Below are positions 12,712 to 25,304 of a stretch of DNA of 64,000 bases, one piece after another. Both the position numbers and the translations under genes were made by a program. Position 1 is the stretch's first letter, and the number at the start of each line of letters is the position of its first letter. The notes beneath the pieces are model-generated. The model was not told the DNA's origin and made no database searches. It worked only from the letters and a program-made list of their open reading frames with translations. The stretch is from NCBI GenBank assembly GCA_037355855.1, contig CM074758.1, forward strand, positions 2,329,001-2,393,000, written 5' to 3'. The DNA is from Pseudo-nitzschia pungens (taxonomy: Eukaryota > Bacillariophyta > Bacillariophyceae > Bacillariales > Bacillariaceae).

Positions 12712-13357
12712 TATCAAAAATTTCAATGGGATTTCCTTTCTTCTCGTCCCCCGTATGTACGTAGTGAGACAGCACTGATTCCGCGGTTGAAGTCCGATGT
12801 GCGTTCGGTGTGAACAGATCAAGGATGAAGAGACGAGGAGCCGAATGACTTCTCTCTAGCATAATGTGCTCGGAAGCAAAAGTTTTACGACATTCGACAT
12901 TGTCGAACTCGTGACGGGTGACGGGCATTTTCATTCCAGCAAGTTTCCAGTTTCGTTCGGCAAGAAGATCGCGATGGGATCGGTTGAATTATTATTTCGG
13001 AGACTTTGTTCACTGTGACTACACGTACCTTTGGGGGATGACATCGAAAAGGGGGGATCAGGCAAGAATTAGTATCCGTCCATAGATTTTTGAGCGCGAA
13101 CAAAATCCAATCACTCCGAAAGCAATCATCTCACGAGAAATAAATAATTTTTAGTTCCGACTCGGCTCTCGGCTTAAAGCGATTCGAAAAAACGATTGCA
13201 CGGCATCCATCTTCTGTGAATTTCGTCGTTCATTTCGAGAGTCAAGCTTCCCGACAAGTGTCTTGCCGAGATCGGAGAAGTCCCCTTCGCCATTTTCGCA
13301 AGACAATACAATTGTTTCGTTCCCGAGATCCGGACTCGCTTTCGAAGAGACGACACC
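12712..13357. other. Divergent intergenic region between golgin and RRM-like gene
   Basis: This 646-base spacer lies between two outward-facing genes and probably holds both promoters. An open frame at 12692..12934 (minus) has no domain and overlaps the inferred golgin start exon, so I do not call it. No clear core promoter motif was recognised. Confidence 0.5.
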
Positions 13358-14677
13358 ATGTTGCCCCGCAGAATAATGGTTGCTGCCGCCGCCGCTGCGA
13401 CGAGGAACCCGGCGGCTTCGGCGCAGAAAACGAGACCGGCATGGATGCCGGTGCCCAATTCGACGTCGTTCGTTGTTGGAAGAATGTTTTCTTCCTCCCG
13501 GACTACTTCGCTGTCTCGATCCAACGGCGAACAAAACATCGAGGGAGATCTCGGGGATCCGGATCGACGCCAACGGGGGGATCAGCCGCGACCACCGCGG
13601 GAACCGCAGCATCGGAGGGACCGGGATCCGCAAATCAGCAAAGATGGGACCGGAAGCAACGAATCGCGGTCACTGTCCCCGGAGAAAAAGTGGCGGGCTC
13701 CGTTCTGGTTGCCGCCCTCGTCGTCGCGGAGGAGACGAAACCCGCACCACGAACGCCAACACCCCGGGCAACAGCACCGAAAAAAACCACGGCGGTTTCG
13801 AAACGAGCGCTTGCCGTGCCGTCGGCACCTGGATCCCGATGGCTCGATGGGGTTTCCGACGAGCGACTGGGTGCAGATTTTTGGGGCACTGCCCATGACC
13901 AGCCTTGAGGAAATCTTGGATTCCATCGAAGGCATCTTGAGGAGGGAGTTGCTGGAGCCGACAAGGACCAACCAGCGACACGGAGGTGTGGTGGATTTGG
14001 ATGCGGAATGGAACCCAGCGGAGGACCATTCCGGAGCACCGCTTGTTGACGAGATACTGGACAGGGTCCCGTGTGCTTCGGAAGAGCAACGTCCGGAGTT
14101 TGCTCTGGACAAAGACACTGACGGTGATCGTGATCCGGTCAAAAGCAGCTATCGTGGGACCGACCATGCACGGGTAGAAGCATTCCGAGTGGTCAAGGCC
14201 CACGTGGTTTTGTCCCCGTTTGGACGACCGACGGGCTGGAATCTGAAACTGTCCAGCCCTTCCATGGTGAACGCTTTGTTGTCGGTTGCCAACGACGCCC
14301 GCGTCCGGGGAAGCATTCGCATAGGATGGAGGTTCGCAAAGGTAAAGGAATACCATCCTCGTCCGGTGGAGAACGACCACAACGACACAAGAACCATGCT
14401 GCTCGTCAACGACACCATGGTTCGCTTCGAAAATTGTCCCCCGGACGTGACCGAGGATTATTTGAGACACTTGCTTTCTCGATACGAACTGACCACGAAG
14501 GGTTCCACCATAATCAAGTGGATGGGCAGGACGGACGACGGAAAAGAACCACCCCTGACGTACGTGGTGCGATTTGCAACCGCAGCCTATGCACGAGCGG
14601 CAGTGCGAGAAATGCAAGGGAAGCTAGTGAAAGGACAAGCAATCCGCCTGATTCAATACCCCAGACAGTTGCTGTAG
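13358..14677 (+). CDS. Putative RNA-binding protein with C-terminal RRM-like fold, possibly mitochondrial
   Basis: 439 aa, starting at an ATG in the good context ACACCATG. The N-terminus (MLPRRIMVAAAAAATRNPAA...RMFSSSRTTSLSRS) is rich in A, R and S and lacks acidic residues, as in mitochondrial presequences. Residues about 60-165 are a basic, low-complexity R/P/S region. Residues about 165-350 are better structured (DWVQIFGALPMTSLEEILDSIEGILRRELLE, HVVLSPFGRPTGWNLKL). The last 85 residues resemble an RRM (MVRFENCPPDVTEDYLRHLL, TYVVRFATAAYARAAVREMQG, GQAIRLIQYP). The region is GC-rich, so all frames are open for hundreds of bases. The C-terminal half is secure, but the low-complexity middle could conceal a frame error. 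The family is not recognised beyond RRM-like. Confidence 0.65.
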   Translation: MLPRRIMVAAAAAATRNPAASAQKTRPAWMPVPNSTSFVVGRMFSSSRTTSLSRSNGEQNIEGDLGDPDRRQRGDQPRPPREPQHRRDRDPQISKDGTGSNESRSLSPEKKWRAPFWLPPSSSRRRRNPHHERQHPGQQHRKKPRRFRNERLPCRRHLDPDGSMGFPTSDWVQIFGALPMTSLEEILDSIEGILRRELLEPTRTNQRHGGVVDLDAEWNPAEDHSGAPLVDEILDRVPCASEEQRPEFALDKDTDGDRDPVKSSYRGTDHARVEAFRVVKAHVVLSPFGRPTGWNLKLSSPSMVNALLSVANDARVRGSIRIGWRFAKVKEYHPRPVENDHNDTRTMLLVNDTMVRFENCPPDVTEDYLRHLLSRYELTTKGSTIIKWMGRTDDGKEPPLTYVVRFATAAYARAAVREMQGKLVKGQAIRLIQYPRQLL

Positions 14678-15243
14678 GGTAATCCGTTCCCAAGCAATGA
14701 ATTGGGCAACGATTGTCAAGTGAAACAACGAAGTACTATGCGACGAGATAGTCATTGTAGACGAACGCATTACGCCTCGCTTCGATAATGTCAGATACAT
14801 CTAGGTTCTGTAATGTTTTTATCTATTTTATTCAATTTTAACATAATCTTGTAGAATCCACGGATGGGACCGTCTGACAAAAAATAGTTGTTCTTGAGAA
14901 CAGCTTTCCGAATGATTTTCTTTCATAGTAGTAAGCAATGGTTTCGCTGAGTGCATTTACCTGTTCAAATGTTTGATATGGCTATCTCGACTCCTGCTTT
15001 TTGTCTTTTCGTGTGTATCAAAGTAGTCTGCGAGATTTTCGTGGTGAGTTTTCATACGTATCCGTTTCATCTTTATTCTCTTCAGCAGATCCATCTAATT
15101 TGTTCTCGACGTTGCTCTTTGTTGAGGATGACCATGCTGGGTTCATCGGGGAGGCTGGTGTTGACCCAGATGCATCGGGACGGCGAGCGCGTCTTCGAGG
15201 CGATGATGGCGTAAGGGTAACTTCAATTTTTTCAAAATTTGCA
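14678..15243. other. Tail-to-tail intergenic spacer
   Basis: 3' flank of the RRM-like gene (plus) and of the GNAT fusion gene (minus). It is AT-rich around 14810-14860. Open frames near 14951-15243 are antisense to or continuous with the neighbouring coding sequence and have no domain. Confidence 0.55.
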
Positions 15244-18200
15244 TCAATGTTGGTTCTGATCTTTGGTCCCTTCTTCGTCGCTCTCTGCTCGTTCTTTCGT
15301 TGCTCCATTTGCGTCAAAGAATTCACAGGCGTCCCTCCCAAATCGGCCCTTCGCACCAAGGCATCCAACCGCTTGGCTCGGTGACGCACCATTTAAGATG
15401 CATCTCATACATCGCCTCCGTTTTCGTTCTCGTACGGGAGAAGCCATCTTGCTAGCTACAGCCTTCTCAGCCAAGAGAATTTCTTCGACTCGTCTCTTAC
15501 GACCAGACGACGGACTGGCACGAGTTCGCTTCAGCGGATCTTGTGAGTACCGTGCAGTGGTACCGATCGCTATCTTACCGCTCAATGGTTTCACGGGAGT
15601 TCGTGCTCTGAATTTGGGTTGTTTGCTCAAGGTCTTTCGCGTCGAGCCAATAGTAATTGTATTCTCGGAGTGGATCGACGTCGCATCAGTATCCACATCT
15701 TCTTTAACTAGTTCAACTCTTCCATCGAGTATATCCCATTCTTCCTTGTCGGCATCTGCTGTACGTTTCAGAGCCTTTGATTTCACAGGAATGCAAAAAC
15801 TACTACTGATATCTAACTCTTTGCCGAGTTTCTCGTCCACCAAACGGTACCGCGGTCTTCCGTACGAACGCTTTCGATCTGGTCCAAAGTGTCCCTCTTG
15901 AACCATTGGAGCCAAATGACACCATTTCAAGTCTGGAATGAAGGTAAGGACAAACCAATATTTGTAATCCTTGCCCTCTAAAGCGTCTTCTCGAAGTTTG
16001 ACTACTTTGTTGAACAGAGAGTTTTCCTTGTCCCTAGACGCTGCGGCCTCTGCTTGTTTTCGCTGCACCTCGAGTTCGTGTTCCTCTTTGATTTTGTCAC
16101 ATTCTCTCTTCCACGCAGACATTTCCCCTTTGTATTCTCGTTCGATTTGCTTGTAGATCTTTTGAGCCTCTGCAGCAACCCCGTGATATCTCTGCTTTTT
16201 GTGATTTCCCAATCTGCTCCATCTATCTCTTATGATTTTTTCGTTCTCCGGAGTGGACTTGGTAAGCTCAGGATGTAATTCCTTCTGATGGTCCCAGTAT
16301 ATCTGTTTTCCATCTTCAGGAGGTTTCCTTTTCAGCTCTTCTGGGGATTTTGGTTGTTTCGGTAGCTTTAAGTCAACGACCTCCTTCGATGCCCTTGTAC
16401 TGCGAAGTGGTGATTTTCGTAGACGCGGTAACCCAGGCAGAGTTTCTGTAGGTGTATCTGTAGATCTTGGAAGAGGCTCGTTCTTTGGTGGTGCTGGAAA
16501 GAGTAGCTTTGGTGGACTGTACTTGCCCACTGGTACAGCCAATGAATCTCTCACTGTCCGTGGATTACGAGCTGTCTTGCGATCCAACTTGTACACCATC
16601 ATATAGCTGGGGTCCCCACCTTCAACAGCAGTGTCCTCAGGAAAAGACCAATGGCAATAAGGTTCGCAAATTTTGTCTTGTTGATCCAGATTTGAAACTT
16701 TCACGCGAGTTCCTGCCCTCAGTCGACTCGTAGCTTGCAATTCTGGTAGTCGACGTCGGTTTCCTGCGACAAGCTTGTTGCAGGCAACGCCGAATTGTTT
16801 AGCAATCTTGCGTGGGGTGTCATTCTCTTTTGCAACAAACCATTTGGTTGGTGATTCGGGCCCAGGCGAACTGCACTTGCGTTTTTCATCATTTTCGTTC
16901 AAAGATTCTGATGAATTTTCTTCGTCCTCTGTCTTTGGCACATATAGTTGGGTTCCCTTTTTCATTCGACTCGTTGGCTTCATTTCGGGGTAAATGTCCT
17001 TGTTCAAGAAAATGATATCCCAAACACAGACCTTGAATCGTTTCGCGATATCGTTTGGTGTCGCCCCTGCTCTCGCAACTTCATGTACAAAATTCGGACT
17101 TGAAACAATTGTCTTTGGCATAATCAACTGCGTTGCCTTCTTTTCCAATGAGATCCCAGACACCGGACTAGAAGGTCGATTGTTCTCGACATCCTCGTCC
17201 TCTTGCTCCTGTTTCATGTCGTAGCATACGGCTCCAACTCTAACAAAGCCTAGCGATTCGTAAAAAGGAATGGAGTTATCAGTCGCCTGTAGCGCTATGT
17301 AGTCGTAATTTGCGGAGCCCGTTGCACGTTGGAATTCGAGTTGTTCGATCACTAGTTGCACTAGCACTTTACCGCACCCCAGAGCCCCCAACTGAGCAGC
17401 AACAAGAAGAAAGGAAAACAGATTAATGTGGGGTAAGAGAATCAAATCTTTGTCAACTCAAGCGCCAAAACTACGTCCTGCAGTTGCCAAAGGGGATATC
17501 ACACTTGATCGTGTTGGGACCAAGAATGAAATGTGCCACACGGGATAGTTCCCAACGTAGCATTCCGGTACTCTACTCACAAGTGATATCTCAGCAATAC
17601 GAGGCCATACAATGCCTTCATTATACGGATCTCCCAATCGGACTGTCTTTTCAAGAGCTTTCGCCAAACTTCCATCCTCATCTATGACTCGTTTCCCCCT
17701 CTTTTGACGCGCACCTCGCTTGTTCGGGGTTTCCTCATCAGAACAGGGCGTTCGACGTAGAGTCTTTTTCTTTCTGTTTGATTTGTTGTTGTTGTATGAT
17801 GCATCTTCCGCAGTCTTCGTTGGAGTTACTGCCAAGTGTTGGTTGTCTTTGCTATCGCTGCCCTTTCCGATCCTCCCGCTAACTTCTTTGCTCGCATTGA
17901 TATCATCGCCACATGCATCATCATAGTAAAAGGACATTTCTTGCAACGAATCCCAACTGAATGACTTCTGCCAGTTGGTAAACGTGGTGACGGTTATGAA
18001 CCCCTGGAGGTGACCTTGCTCACTTCTAATAATATACCCGAAGCAAGGATCGTCCACATCCAGTCGGTCCGCAATGTATTCGAGAGATAAGGGTTTTCCT
18101 GCAGTTCTTCCCGACCGGCTGCGTTTGATTGCTTCCGTACAAAGAAGCACCATCTCCGCCATGATCTCTTTGAAAGCTTCCCTAGTGTTTGGGATTTCTT

Positions 18201-18339
18201 GAACCACGCTACCCTCCATTGACTTTTTGCATTTTTCGACATCCTGGAAACGATACCTTGGCTGTGCAATTGGACTGGAAAGGTGGCGATGAGCGTTCCA
18301 GCCAAGGGATTGTAAGTTGTCGTTGTTGCCACCACCCAT
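15244..18339 (-). CDS. GNAT acetyltransferase fused to two LysM-like repeats and an HMG-box-like region
   Basis: 968 aa from the first in-frame ATG (MGGGNNDN). Exons are 17581..18339 and 15244..17391. The intron 17392..17580 (GTGAGT...CTCAG) joins IAEISL to LGALGCGK and restores GNAT motif A. The GNAT fold is split by a long lysine/serine-rich insertion (about residues 150-230). It ends at IALQATDNSIPFYESLGFVRVG, the acetyl-CoA and C-terminal motif. Two LysM-like repeats follow at about 350-405 (FVHEVARAGATPNDIAKRF) and 440-490 (WFVAKENDTPRKIAKQFGV). At about 610-690 an HMG-box-like stretch begins PPEDGKQIYWDHQKELHPEL, with RWSRLGNHKKQRY. The basic C-terminus suggests nuclear localisation. 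A chromatin or protein acetylation role is inference; the substrate is unknown. Confidence 0.85.
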
Positions 18340-20737
18340 TATGACATTAACACTCCGACGACAACCTCGGTACGTGTATTTTCGCTGGGGTCGACTATTC
18401 AACCCCGAGTTGGCTGGGCTCAGCTCGAATTCCGCCCGTATTGAATCGTGTCGGCGTTCTGATTAATCGTTTCGTTCCCGTTCGTTCGTAGATGTCCTGC
18501 CGTCGTTTTGGTGAGGACAATAATGGATATAGTCCGCGACACCGACGTCTTTTCGTGAACTAGAATGGTCTCAGAGGTTGACCCTTTCCGACTTGTGTGA
18601 GTTCGTCTGTGGACCTGGAGTTCCCAGAATTCCGGGATAAAGGAAATGTACGGTACCCTTGTTACAGGGGCGCCAAAATGTGCTGGCCGTAGTGAAACCA
18701 GTGAAAAATTCCAAACATCACCACCAAGGGAACATGGGTGATAGGGGTTCTAGCGCAGTGATTTCCCGTAAGCCAAAAATTTAGCAGCAACAGCGTGGTG
18801 ATCAGGCGATCCAGCGCTTTGCTCTCTTTTTCTGTCTTTGCTAGGGACGGGTAACCTTAAGCCTTACCCGTACACTGCTAGGTTCGATGCGCAGGTTTTT
18901 GTCGACGGACTGAAAATTGTTCGGTCGAGCAGGCTCGTCAAATTCGCTCCGAACCAATAAGAATGCAGAAACAAATTGTCACAAGGCACTCTTTCGATTT
19001 CGGGCATTGCCTTGTTGCTTCTCCCGAAAACCAAAAATGACGAATTTTTGCATTTTAGGGTCCAAAATTAACTTAGTATTTTAATCAAGTGCACAGGAGA
19101 CGTTATTAGCGAACTACTACCGGTTAAGTTACTGGAGAAGGAAATCGGTGAGTAAGGTTTACGGTTTGCAGAATTTGGTCTCACTGTGCATAACTTACTC
19201 GTATCCATAGACTGCGCCTTCTGTTTTCATGAAAGGTTCGATATTGACCGTAAGGTTATCACAAACTGCACAGGGCAAGAAAATCAATTTCTCAGAAAAA
19301 TAAGTAAAAATTGTTGTTGTAGTAGGGCTCGTGCACAAGACCTCTTTCTTCTGTTGACACCTTGCATCACAACTTCTTGAAGATTTTTTCTGACACAGTC
19401 TCTCTTCCAACAAACTATGTGGACCCTCCTCATCACAACTTTACTACTACTAGTACCATTGTGTTCAAGTGAACACTCTATGATGATGCACAGAATCAAA
19501 GGGAAGAGAGGTGATTGTTCCAGCAGCATCAATAGTGGTAGTTGCAACAGTTTTAAACATTTTTGGATCTCTAATTGATCACTCCACCAGAGGTACAAAT
19601 CTAATGTTGGATTACTTGCGACATATGAGATATGTATCTAATAGATAGTAGAGCTAGTAATATCTCAAATGAATGGCAAGGCGGCAGATGACAAGAACAT
19701 TGCTACTACTAGACAGGTTTCAATGGAACAAAAGTGAACAAGCATCTCACAGTTAATATGATGGTGGATTGTGATATTATCTGGTTAGAGGATGCAAAAA
19801 ATGGTATGCTTTATCTTCAGTACTATTCAAGATTGTAGTAGTAAAAGGGTGTTGCTCCTTGTCAGCAAGAGAGAGAAAGGAGGAAGAAAGCAATATCAAT
19901 ATAGTAATTAACAAACAATACTAGTGCACGGAGTGCTGATAAGGAGTACGGCAACATAGAGAGCATTCAGTCACTATTGCATAGAGAACGACACACTAGC
20001 TACTGGTCTAGAGGTAGGAAGAGAGAGCTGTACGGCACTTTGCTCCGAATGAATGAATCATCATCGTTTCGTCTTCCCTTCCATCCTGTGGTGAAAAAGA
20101 GGAATTTTTCTTCGTATCGTAATTTACCGGTAATCTTAGTCAGACTTACTGGTACGAGTAATTACTGGTGCGTACGATACGGTTAAGTCTTGCGAACTTC
20201 ATTCAGACTTCCCGTTTAATCTTACTCGTATTCATACCGTAAGACCTTACCCCTACCCGTACGTAGATAGAGTGATAGCTATGAAGTACTAAGGTGACCG
20301 GTGATACTGGATCAATAAAATGCCGGAAGGTATTTGCTTTTTTTGGGCGCGGTATTGAGCACGCTACCGGTGGCAGGTAACCTTATCTCTTTTGACTTTT
20401 GACCGTTTGCACACAGCGCACACGTACCAAATACGGATGGCAATGAGTGTTTTGACGCACTTGTAGCCGTGGATTCAACGAGCAAGGAAAAAAATAACCC
20501 GTTTGATGAGATGCAAGCAGAAACCGTAGAACTAAAAAAAAAAGTTGGAACTTCAAAACGTCAATCTCCATCTTCAATTCAATGAGCTGAAGGCCGAACG
20601 GGAAATAACAGAACCTTTTCTAGGAAACGATGAGCACTTTTTCTGTCGTAATGTTCTCTGTCCCAACCAATAGAGCATTACTCGACTAGTCGATAAATTG
20701 ATAATTTCATCACAATAAACAAGAGACAGCAAGCACT
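18340..20737. other. Large intergenic spacer
   Basis: About 2.4 kb with no supported gene. It contains several bursts of the AACCTTAC/TACCGGTA word family (18850-18880, 19100-19260, 20120-20280, 20365-20390) and CTACTACTAG-type low complexity (19440-19460, 19640-19720). It should include the promoters of the flanking divergent genes. Short open frames have no domain. Confidence 0.55.
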
Positions 20738-22681
20738 ATGCCAGACACGGGTGTTTCGTTGATTCCACGAAGTTCAAAAACGACGAAGAAAAAGCGTACT
20801 GCTTTTCGTCCTGCTACCAGGAAGTTGAACCAGAACAAGAACAAGTCGGGATCATCAACAACAAAGACGTTATCTGTTGAAAATGATGTCTCGTCGAAAA
20901 TTCCTGTGCAAAACGATTCAGATAGAAAAACGACAGTTGGAAATCAAGGAGGAAGCAAGCCTTTATCTTCCAGAAGTGATACCAAACAATCGGGTCCTCA
21001 GGAGAGAAGGGGAGAAGTCGAAGGTTCTTTTAATACCTCGGTGCCAGTAACCGAGACGGAAATCGCAGCTCCCAAACAACCAACAGAAAGAATAGTGACG
21101 ATATCGTCTTCCGCCATAACCACAACGAGCTCTGTTTCGACTAGAAAACGAAAGGCCAACTCACTCAACAATGTGATTCGCATAGGAAGTTCTCTGAGAA
21201 AGAAGACGACGGTTTCTATTTCTACATCACCTTCGACTCCTGTCGTCGCAAAAGATCGAGAAAATGATATCAACCGAAGCGATAATGGTCAGAAACCAGC
21301 AGATGAAACCGCCATAGTGACAGCCTCGAAACCCCAGAATGAAGATGAAGAACACAACGACGAAAACATCGTACCAGTCGAAACGAAAAAGACAGCATCC
21401 AATGCACCGCCCTCTGCAATATTTCCAGAACTTTCGGCCCGGGATCAAGCCACTCTGAAACAATTGAGAAGCGAGGGAAACCCAGAGGGAAAATCTCTCT
21501 TGGGTGCTTTTTGCAGCGGATTCAAAGGTCCAAAACGAAAACTTAGGGAGAGACTCGGAGGTACAGTCCACAAGAACAAAAGCAAACAAAACAACAACAA
21601 CAACAACAACGCAATTGGGGAGAATTCTGAAACTCGATCAAATTCAGCTGCCGACTCATCCAATGACAAAACAGCTGCTCCCAGCGTTCAAATAATTGAC
21701 GGAGAAATCGTTCTACAAGAATCCTCCGTCATGTTCCCCGCTCGACGAACTGTCCAGGAAGTAGAAGAAGAATTCCAAGATAATATTGTGGAGGAAGACG
21801 AGCAACTGAATATAGTTCAAGCATCCTATACTTCATTTATCACAAAGGGAGATCACGGCAAGACGAGAAACAAGGGGTCGTGGACGATTAAAGAGACCGA
21901 GCTCTTTTACGTTGCCCTACGGCAACTTGGAACGGATTTTGGATCAATGGAGGCTTTATTCTTTGAAAACAAACGAACTCGACGCCAACTCAAAAACAAG
22001 TATCGGAAAGAACTCATCAAAAACCCGCAGTTGGTCGAAGAACTAGCCTTGAATCCGAAATACTCAGTTGCTTTAGGTAATACTTATAATTCGTTTCCGC
22101 TGTTATTTGTGCATGATTCAAAAGTCGACTAACAATAATTCTTGCTTCTTCCTGCCTTAGATATGACTGCATTCAATCTCGAGGTCGATCCGAAACGAAT
22201 TGAAGCCCACGAAAACGAGGAACCTCCTACTTATGAACCAACAGACGACGATGGCGTTGCAACAACCCCATCAGAAGTTCCTAAGAAAGAAAATGATATC
22301 TTTGAAGGAGAGGTGGTCGAAGAAGATGCTGAAGAAGAGATGCGTGCGGAGGCTTCTGCTGCTTTGAGATCGTCAGGGGGTAGTTCACTTTGGCCGACAA
22401 CAGGGGAAGAACATTACGAGGCAGAAGGTGGCGATGGTTTTGGCGACGAAATGGGGGGATTTCCAGCCGAGGATGGACCGAACATGGAAGATTTTTTCCA
22501 CGACGATTCTTACAACGACAACGACGACCATGAACAAGGAAGCTCAAAGGAGAAAACATCAGAATCAGCGACGGCAATTAAGCAAGACAGTTCGCAACTG
22601 GTATCTTTGGTACCGAAGAAATCCAGTTCCAAATCTCGCCGACCGAAAATTCGTCCTTCGGCGAGAAGAAAAATAAAATAA
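20738..22681 (+). CDS. BDP1: Transcription factor TFIIIB subunit B'' (BDP1)
   Basis: BDP1 is the Myb/SANT subunit of TFIIIB, which places RNA polymerase III at tRNA and 5S promoters. Exons are 20738..22076 and 22161..22681. The 84-nt intron (GTAATA...CCTTAG) joins SVAL to DMTAFNLEVDPKR in frame, giving 619 aa. Residues 1-280 are low-complexity S/T/K/N. The extended SANT domain lies at about 376-445 (NKGSWTIKETELFYVALRQLGTDFGSM, then FFENKRTRRQLKNKYRKE), with tryptophan and aromatic spacing typical of BDP1, followed by the conserved NP.L..EL and LD(M/L)TAF segment. An acidic tail and a basic end (SSSKSRRPKIRPSARRKIK) complete it. Convergent with the PDCD2-like gene, 204 bases apart. Confidence 0.92.
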
Positions 22682-22885
22682 GCGTTGTGGTGTGTCGTAA
22701 TATTTTGCACGAGTTGAAAAATGTATTTTGATGCCATTTGTACCAGCTTACGCAGTGCAGAACTGAATCAGAAAAGTTGTTTTGTGCCGTTTGCACCAGG
22801 AAATATGTAATCTATAGTCAAAATAATAATGAATGATGTATTTTGGAAACCAACATTTTCAACTGATTCTTTAACAGAGCGTTGT

Positions 22886-24217
22886 TTATGCATCGGGTTG
22901 GAAGTCGGCATCGTCATCCAGATCTTCCACAATAGCCATCGTAGGTGTAGAAAAGTTGTCATCACGTCTACTGTTCGCATTTCCGTTCTCGGGTAAATCA
23001 TCGACGCTCTTTTGAATCACCAACGACGCGTCCTTCTCCTCAGGTCCGCACGATGCATTTGAGCACGTGAATACAGCTATAGAACCAAAGTTCAATCCAT
23101 TTGATAGTAAATCGTGTAAGGCTAGAGCCTCACCTGTTGTTTTCGTTCTGCTTTCAGCTTGATACTTTTCGACTGCCAAAGCGTCCAAGATAGAGGGCAA
23201 TATCTGAAATTCAAATTTTTGTTCTTCGCCGCAAGAAGAACACTGTGGCACGCTCCACAATACTTTTCCTGATTTCTTTTCAGGAATGGACCAAAGTGGC
23301 TTTCCACCATCCGCGTGCCTGATGACTTGTCTAGGTGCCCGTCTTTGTCGATCCTGGAAGCCTCGAAGGACCCGATCCTCCTCCGATAAGCGTTCGTCTT
23401 CTTCTGTACCACCACTGCCACTACCCGTTCCATTCGCTCCACCAAGCGCAGCAAGAATGTCTTCATCGTCTTCTTCTGCCATATATCTTGCTAACATATT
23501 ACGAATTTTCTCATCGCTTTCGGACAGTCCTACATCGTCTTCATCTTCCAGGAATGATTTGGTTGATCTGGGCTCACTTTGTTTCTTTAGAAGGTAGCAA
23601 TCGAATGCATTCTTTCCAGCTTCTGAGTTAGAAGATGAAGACGCGGTTGTTTTCGAAGCGGTCTTTTTAGTTGTCACAACAAGCGCACCGCCTTCATCCA
23701 ACTTTTTTTCCATGGCGGCAACAGCATTTTCCAAGTTTATATCATCATCACCACCCATTCCCCAATCGTCGTCATCACTACCGCCATCATCATTATCGTC
23801 ATACCAAGACGACTTCTTTGGTGCTACTGGTGCACTTGGTTTTTTTTCGCAGCTGCTAATTGGAACTCGCTTTTCAATGCATTTGAAAATGCCCTGTCCT
23901 CCTTTCGAAGAGAATCCATTCTCAAATTTGAGTTGACCAAAGCATTCTTCTTTAGGACACGAAAAAGTGCAAATGAATCGCTCAAAACAGTCGTCACCAG
24001 TTTCAGATGATTTTTTCTGCAGTCTCAGCTGTGACATGAGACACATTTTATCCCCGCACGCATCGCAACATGGTGTAAAACTTTCATCAAAACAGTGATG
24101 TCCACCGATATGAGAATCTTGCGGGGCCGTGTTGCTCTTTCGTGGTGGAGCTTGGACAGGAAGATAGAGCTCAACGGGCTCTCCGCATTCGTTTACATCT
24201 TCACCGTTGTTCCACAT
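22886..24217 (-). CDS. Programmed cell death protein 2 / TSR4-like 40S assembly factor
   Basis: 443 aa from the first ATG in frame (MWNNGEDVNE). The N-terminus has the family start GEPVELYLPVQAPP, then IGGHHCFD and a zinc-ribbon-like CCDACGDKM. A central acidic low-complexity region (DDNDDGGSDDDDWGMGGDDD) follows. The C-terminal PDCD2_C domain begins around GKPLWSIPEKKSGKVLWSVP, with CSSCGEEQKFEFQILPSILDAL and a final CSNASCGPEE. In yeast and animals these proteins chaperone ribosomal protein uS5 and help 20S pre-rRNA processing. The N-terminus is slightly short compared with relatives: an open stretch with another frame, just upstream (24235-24300), reads plausibly, so a small extra 5' exon is possible. 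Confidence 0.9.
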   Translation of the reverse strand: MWNNGEDVNECGEPVELYLPVQAPPRKSNTAPQDSHIGGHHCFDESFTPCCDACGDKMCLMSQLRLQKKSSETGDDCFERFICTFSCPKEECFGQLKFENGFSSKGGQGIFKCIEKRVPISSCEKKPSAPVAPKKSSWYDDNDDGGSDDDDWGMGGDDDINLENAVAAMEKKLDEGGALVVTTKKTASKTTASSSSNSEAGKNAFDCYLLKKQSEPRSTKSFLEDEDDVGLSESDEKIRNMLARYMAEEDDEDILAALGGANGTGSGSGGTEEDERLSEEDRVLRGFQDRQRRAPRQVIRHADGGKPLWSIPEKKSGKVLWSVPQCSSCGEEQKFEFQILPSILDALAVEKYQAESRTKTTGEALALHDLLSNGLNFGSIAVFTCSNASCGPEEKDASLVIQKSVDDLPENGNANSRRDDNFSTPTMAIVEDLDDDADFQPDA

Positions 24218-25302
24218 ATTGTTTTGCTTCAATCAATTGTTCGAAGTTTATATCGAATCCAAAATCTGCAAGTTCTGGTCGTTTTGGTTTCGCATCAATA
24301 ATTTTCAAGAAAATTGTGTAGTCGAGGTTTGCTCGAAGACGTACGGTACAGCACCGTAACCTTACCGGTATTCATCGAGGCGTTTTCATCATCGAATATG
24401 AGATTTCCAAAACATGATAAGTTCGGGGCATGTATCATGATGATTTCGCGTTTTTTGTGTATTAGGAAGTAGAAGTAATTTTTTATGGCTAGAGACACGC
24501 ATCTGGTGTGACGGTTAGACCAGTCTTGGAACGAATAAAATTCTAATTTGGTATTTTAGTCGAAGACTGCTTGGCTACGGTAAGTAAAATGGATTCAACA
24601 CAATGAAAGATCATTAATTAACTTACTTCTTTGTCTCAATATGGATTTCGTTCGAATGACTTTGATCTTTAGAGTTTGATTTTTTTGTTGACAGATCTAA
24701 GGGATGTTTTTGCCAAGCATCACTGCTGAAGTACTTTTGGCTGATGGTCTTATTTTAATAGTAGTAGTAGTTACAGTATTTTGTCCCTTGCTCTTCATCT
24801 CCAGATAGTATACACGGAGAAAATGAAATAGAGAAGTCCCAAATGATCCATTTTGAGTTTTTGCAAATCCAACACTGTTGTGACTTCTCATCATGTAAGT
24901 CAACATCATTGTCCATCTGTATCTTTACAATCAAATTCCTGAGCATAGCATTATAGCAAAAAAATACTAAGAGTAATAGGTCCATAGTTTTAGTTCATTT
25001 CTGACATTTCAATCAAAATATGTTTCAATTGATTGATAGAAGGGATCCAATTACAATTCAGTTCCACTGCAAATTGGTCTGCATAAGCACCATACCCTAT
25101 CAATATCTGTGTTAGCATGCTGAAAGGAAAGCTACAATTCTTAGTACTATTGCGCAAGCAATGAATTTTTGCTCCTTCTTATCTTCTTGTTATAAAGTAC
25201 CGATACAATAAAATTTTGCACGACTTCATCCCAAATTACAACTCAGTGATTGATCACTGCTACATGTAGGATAGCACGTCTCCCTTCTCAACAACTCTGA
25301 GG
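24218..25302. other. Intergenic spacer
   Basis: No supported gene. Word bursts of GTACGGTACAGC/AACCTTACCGGTA occur at 24340-24375. The rest is AT-rich and ends at the TA target site of the DNA transposon at 25303. Confidence 0.55.
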
Positions 25303-25304
25303 TA

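Noticed and set aside
13670..14617. 315-codon minus-strand open frame across the RRM-like gene
   Set aside because: The region is GC-rich with all frames open; the plus frame has a good start, an organelle-like leader and an RRM-like end, while the minus frame has no recognisable feature.
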